Assembly (NCBI GenBank): GCA_934643535.1
Contig: CAKUCE010000041.1
Location: forward strand, 1 to 15,361
DNA: 15,361 nucleotides
Direction of reading: 5' to 3'
DNA from: an uncultured Clostridia bacterium
GTDB taxonomy: Bacteria > Bacillota > Clostridia > Christensenellales > Aristaeellaceae
The position numbers were made by a program, and so were the translations under genes. The stretch's first letter is position 1. Every line of letters starts with the position of its first letter. The notes below the pieces were generated by a model. That model was not told where the DNA came from and did no database searches. It was given only the letters and a program-made list of their open reading frames with translations. Of the stretch, positions 13,719-15,361 are shown in pieces.

Positions 13719-14513
13719 TTACCCTTGTTTTTCGATCAAACTGGCATACTGTTCCGCCAGCGCCTGCAGACGGTTCAGGGAAAGCGCCTCCCGCAGCGGT
13801 TCTTCCCGCGTTCCGCGCAGGAAGGAGAGAAACTGTCCCTGCAGGACGGTGAACTCCTGCGCAAGAGCCGTTTCGCCCGCCAGTTCCAGCATGGTAATGC
13901 CGTCCAGAAGCAGCGGACGGAACAGCCGGTTCATTGCCGGGGCATAGGCATCCGGAGCATGCTTTTCGGAGGCGAAGCGGATGAGCTCCTCACAATTTTC
14001 CCGCAGAACGGTCACGGAACGTCGAAGGAGCGGAACGAGGTTCTGCGGCTCGGCTGCCGCCGGCTGAACTTCTCCGACCATGGTTTCTTCGCTGACGGCG
14101 GACAGAAGCGCAGGTTCTTCTAAGGCAAACTCCGCCGGTTCTCCGCTGTTTTCATAGGTGGGACTGAGAAAGTGATACGCGCCGTCATAGCCCGTGAATA
14201 CGACGGCGTGTTTTCCGAAAGCCGTCTGGACGCCCAGCATGACGGAAGGATGAGCCCGGAGGAAGGAGCAAAGCCGGGCGCGGGGAAGCGTTTTCTCTAT
14301 CATCCGATAACCGCGCGGAAGCAGCCACAGGTCAAACCACGTCGCGCCTTGCAGCATTGGCCCGGAAACGTAGCTGTCGCCTTCCTTGGCAAACAGCCAC
14401 GGCAGCTTCATTTCCAGCGCAATATGGAAATCCTCCGTATCGATCCCTTTTTGTTCCAAGATGGAGGCGAGAGCGGCATAGGAGCAGGAAGCCCTGAAGT
14501 GCATGTATTTCAT
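13719..14513 (-). CDS. C39-like / papain-fold protein of unknown function
   Basis: The start is taken as the ATG at 14513-14511 (MKYMHFRASCSYAALA); the open frame extends 41 codons upstream without family-like sequence. An AGGAAAG-like site lies about 11 bases upstream. The 264-residue protein begins like papain-fold enzymes of the C39/BtrH_N type. C10 stands in RASCSYAALASIL as the candidate nucleophile, and H102 lies in FGKHAVVFTGYDGAYHFLSP (99-118), with N122 or S117 as a possible third residue. The C-terminal 100 residues are helical. There is no signal peptide, ABC transporter domain or precursor peptide nearby, so bacteriocin processing is not supported. It could be a small-molecule acyltransferase or a peptidase. 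It is a single gene with its own promoter, divergent from the EFR1 gene. Confidence 0.7.
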   Translation of the reverse strand: MKYMHFRASCSYAALASILEQKGIDTEDFHIALEMKLPWLFAKEGDSYVSGPMLQGATWFDLWLLPRGYRMIEKTLPRARLCSFLRAHPSVMLGVQTAFGKHAVVFTGYDGAYHFLSPTYENSGEPAEFALEEPALLSAVSEETMVGEVQPAAAEPQNLVPLLRRSVTVLRENCEELIRFASEKHAPDAYAPAMNRLFRPLLLDGITMLELAGETALAQEFTVLQGQFLSFLRGTREEPLREALSLNRLQALAEQYASLIEKQG

Positions 14514-14545
14514 CCGAACGCCCGCTTTCCTGAAAAGATGGTTCC

Positions 14546-14574
14546 AGCATACCGGGAAAAGAGGAAAAAAACAA
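14546..14574 (-). promoter_or_regulatory. Promoter of the C39-like gene (minus strand)
   Basis: On the minus strand, TTGTTT (complement of 14569-14574) is followed after 17 bases by TATGCT (complement of 14546-14551). The start is predicted near 14539, about 26 bases before the chosen ATG. Confidence 0.6.
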
Positions 14575-14577
14575 GAC

Positions 14578-14606
14578 TTGAAAAATAACGCTTTATGTGT
14601 GAGAAT
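14578..14606 (+). promoter_or_regulatory. Weak candidate promoter of the EFR1-family gene
   Basis: TTGAAA (14578-14583) is followed after 17 bases by GAGAAT (14601-14606) with an upstream TGT, an extended -10 type. Its -35 lies back to back with that of the divergent gene, so a regulator here could act on both. Confidence 0.35.
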
Positions 14607-14612
14607 CTGGAA

Positions 14613-14644
14613 AAAGGGATGCTTGTTTTGCGGCAAATCCCTTT
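14613..14644 (+). other. Hairpin in the EFR1 leader
   Basis: AAAGGGAT (14613-14620) pairs perfectly with ATCCCTTT (14637-14644) around a 16-base loop. It lies just after the predicted start and 50 bases before the ribosome binding site. It could be an RNA stem or an operator; no T run follows at once, so it is not a typical terminator. Confidence 0.45.
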
Positions 14645-14708
14645 CCGACTTTTAATTCGCTTCGGCATGAAAGAAGTGCCCAAAAGCAGGCTAATGGGGA
14701 GGAAAAAG

Positions 14709-15361
14709 ATGATCTTATATTTTTCCGCGACAGGAAACTGCCAGTACGTTGCGGCGCGGCTTGCACAGGCCGACGGACAGCCGACGCTGTCGATCGTGGA
14801 CTGCATCCGGGAAAACCGTTATGCTTTTGCCGACGAGACCATCGGGATCGTGTCGCCCACCTATGACTGGGGCCTGCCGAGCATCGTCAGGGAATTTTTG
14901 GAGAAGGCCTCTTTTCAGACGGAATACCTGTACTTTGTCGCCACCTACGGAACGACCCCCGGCGCGACGGGGTATATGGCTCAGAAAGCCATACGGGACT
15001 GCCGAATCAGCGCGTACTATTCCGTGCGGATGCCGGACACGTGGACGCCGATCTTCGACCTTTCTACCCCGGAAAAAGTGGCGAAGTATACCAGAACAAC
15101 GGAAGCGGAGATCGACGGCGTTATTTCCAGCGCTGCAAAGCGACGCACCAACCGGCATATGGCGGGGCGTACCCCGGCCTTTCTCACCGAGTGGATCGCT
15201 CAGCCGCTTTATGATCGGAAAGTGCGGCGTACCGCTCATTTCCGGGTGGAAGACACCTGCATCGGCTGCGGACTTTGCGCGAAAAAATGCCCGGTACAGG
15301 CCATTGAGATGCAAAGCGGAAAGCCGGTATGGGTCAAGGAAAAATGCGTGATGTGCCTTGG
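14709..15361 (+). CDS. EFR1 family ferredoxin (flavodoxin-like plus 4Fe-4S), 3' cut by window
   Basis: ATG 14709 follows GGGGAGG (14696-14702) by 6 bases. The frame stays open to the window end, giving 217 codons. Residues 1-150 are flavodoxin-like. MILYFSATGNCQYVA has the phosphate-binding SATGN loop (6-10), then SPTYDWGLPSIVREFL and ATYGTTPGATG, which would hold the FMN ring. A linker leads to a bacterial ferredoxin domain with C184-x2-C187-x2-C190-x3-C194 (CIGCGLCAKKCPVQAIE). The second cluster begins at C213-x2-C216 and is cut. EFR1 proteins are common in anaerobic Firmicutes and presumably move electrons between FMN and iron-sulfur clusters in the cytoplasm; partners are unknown. The C-terminal end, including the last cysteines, is missing. 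Confidence 0.92.
   Translation, partial: MILYFSATGNCQYVAARLAQADGQPTLSIVDCIRENRYAFADETIGIVSPTYDWGLPSIVREFLEKASFQTEYLYFVATYGTTPGATGYMAQKAIRDCRISAYYSVRMPDTWTPIFDLSTPEKVAKYTRTTEAEIDGVISSAAKRRTNRHMAGRTPAFLTEWIAQPLYDRKVRRTAHFRVEDTCIGCGLCAKKCPVQAIEMQSGKPVWVKEKCVMCL

Overview
The window looks like chromosomal DNA of a fairly GC-rich member of the Clostridia, possibly Oscillospirales or Christensenellales-like. That reading rests on five things: a SCIFF peptide with its radical SAM maturase, a DUF1540 micro-protein, a DnaD-type primosome protein beside a DnaC-like loader, a T-box-controlled type 3 prolyl-tRNA synthetase, and an EFR1-type flavodoxin/ferredoxin protein. These families are typical of anaerobic Firmicutes. 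I see no insertion sequence, prophage, tRNA, rRNA or CRISPR array. All genes read as intact except the two cut by the window ends.

Layout, left half. The end of a CDP-alcohol phosphatidyltransferase gene (+) converges on a 55-residue, eight-cysteine DUF1540 gene (-) across a shared terminator. A likely operon then runs rightward with no visible terminator: queT (queuosine-precursor transporter, TTG start), a 1120-residue secreted multidomain protein, a DnaD-like protein, a DnaC-like AAA+ loader, an ArsC/Spx-fold protein with no cysteine, and a GNAT acetyltransferase. Several junctions overlap by 4 bases or are very short, which suggests translational coupling. The queT leader holds an unusually long perfect inverted repeat and a segment able to pair with the ribosome binding site. 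It may be a riboswitch or an operator that I cannot assign.

Layout, middle. A near-consensus promoter drives the 48-residue SCIFF ranthipeptide precursor. A strong hairpin terminator follows, then the SCIFF maturase, and then an Orn/Lys/Arg-decarboxylase-like PLP enzyme whose start lies inside the maturase gene. The terminator probably lets the peptide be made in excess over its modifying enzyme.

Layout, right half. A promoter and a T-box leader (proline specifier CCC, UGGU acceptor bulge, terminator) control proS. The HAD phosphatase gene overlaps the proS stop codon and so should share tRNA-Pro control. A near-perfect bidirectional terminator separates it from a convergent gene (-) for a C39-like papain-fold protein. 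That gene is divergent from an EFR1-family flavodoxin/4Fe-4S protein gene, which runs off the window. The most noteworthy non-coding elements are the queT leader, the SCIFF intergenic terminator and the T-box.
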